The position numbers and the translations under genes were made by a program. Below, piece after piece: positions 63,300-64,000 of a stretch of DNA of 64,000 nucleotides; within the stretch, counting starts at the first letter, position 1; each line of letters starts with the position of its first letter. Below the pieces are notes generated by a model. That model saw only the letters and a program-made list of their open reading frames with translations. It was not told where the DNA came from and searched no databases. The stretch is from Paracoccaceae bacterium (GTDB lineage: Bacteria; Pseudomonadota; Alphaproteobacteria; Rhodobacterales; Rhodobacteraceae): NCBI GenBank assembly GCA_028150825.1, contig JAOGIM010000003.1:55861-119860 (forward strand). Reading direction: 5' to 3'.

Positions 63300-64000
63300 C
63301 TATGCCGCGAATTGCTTCTCACAAAGATCTGCTAAGGCCTCTGATGCAATCCTAAAGGAGTTAACTCTGGCATCATGATCATGGATCATACCTGTCACCA
63401 TAAGTTCGTCAGGCTTGTGTGTATCAATTAGCATCTCAAATTTCTTTCTGATGGTTCTCAATGATCCAGTGGCCGAGCATGACAACGCTTTCTCGACTTG
63501 TGCTTGAGTATGTCGTGGCACTTCCAGATCTACCTGCTCAACAGGAACTGGCAGTTTACCAGGTTTACCCGAAATCAAACGAGCAAAGGCCTGCACCTGC
63601 GAAGACCTAAGAAACGTTGCCTCCTCGTCAGTATCTGCTGCACACACCCCTGCCCCCAACATAACGTAAGGCTCTTTCAACCACTCTGATGGACGGAATG
63701 TCTTTCGGTACGCAGATAATGCTTTCTCAAGCATTTCTGGTGCAAAATGAGATGCAAATGCATATGGCAACCCGAGTTGCGCGGCTAACTGTGCACCATG
63801 TAGGCTCGAGCCAAGAATCCAGATTGGTACATTGGTCCCAGTACCAGGAATAGCTGTCACAAGCTGCTTCTCTTCATTGTCACTAAAATAGCCTATCAAC
63901 TCCAGAACATCGCTTGCAAAGCTATCATTGGGGGCCATATGACGCCTTAAAGCCCTTGCAGTGGCAATATCAGACCCAGGAGCGCGGCCTAACCCTAGAT
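63300..64000 (-). CDS. LLM-class flavin-dependent oxidoreductase (partial; runs off the window end)
   Basis: [21 protein letters not shown] continues in frame upstream of the 63938 ATG to the window edge; [31 protein letters not shown]. Confidence 0.9.
   Translation of the reverse strand, partial: LGLGRAPGSDIATARALRRHMAPNDSFASDVLELIGYFSDNEEKQLVTAIPGTGTNVPIWILGSSLHGAQLAAQLGLPYAFASHFAPEMLEKALSAYRKTFRPSEWLKEPYVMLGAGVCAADTDEEATFLRSSQVQAFARLISGKPGKLPVPVEQVDLEVPRHTQAQVEKALSCSATGSLRTIRKKFEMLIDTHKPDELMVTGMIHDHDARVNSFRIASEALADLCEKQFAA

Noticed and set aside
1-64000. tRNA, rRNA, CRISPR arrays, IS elements or prophage
   Set aside because: No T-loop-like tRNA signatures, repeat-spacer arrays, transposase ORFs or phage structural genes were recognised by eye; a tool search could still find a missed tRNA or ncRNA.

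Overview
AT-rich window, probably from a marine alphaproteobacterium (Roseobacter/Rhodobacteraceae-like by protein content; inference only). It holds about 38 intact protein-coding genes and about 11 decayed genes. Main blocks: an OFA-type MFS transporter; a DmdA/GcvT-like protein and a YceI protein (2-6 kb); an RND pump and its membrane fusion protein (7-11.5 kb); a COG0523 GTPase, YtcJ-like amidohydrolase, LysR regulator and dipeptide-type ABC transporter locus with two related inverted repeats (11.8-21 kb); an SbmA/BacA-like transporter and ArsC/Spx-like protein; four adjacent pseudogenes (26.2-29.6 kb); a large sugar-catabolic cluster (29.5-46 kb) with a TIM-barrel isomerase, two PfkB kinases, a fuconolactonase-like hydrolase, an aldo/keto reductase, BtpA/SgcQ, an M42 peptidase (SgcX-like), an FGGY kinase, a sugar ABC transporter, FucU, a DeoR regulator and GlpD; TrmL, a PLP dehydratase broken at a G9 tract, a hydratase, a SLC13 transporter and pckA; a CcmE-like protein that seems to lack the heme-binding His; relics of urtE and hsdR; an ornithine cyclodeaminase-like gene; an S15/CocE hydrolase; a TetA-like MFS transporter; and a partial LLM oxidoreductase. 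The strongest leads are the BtpA-M42-FGGY catabolic cluster beside a broken fuconate dehydratase, the CcmE-like protein, the G-tract frameshift, and the putative LysR operators. No tRNA, rRNA, CRISPR array or IS element was recognised. All family calls come from reading the translations; no searches were run.
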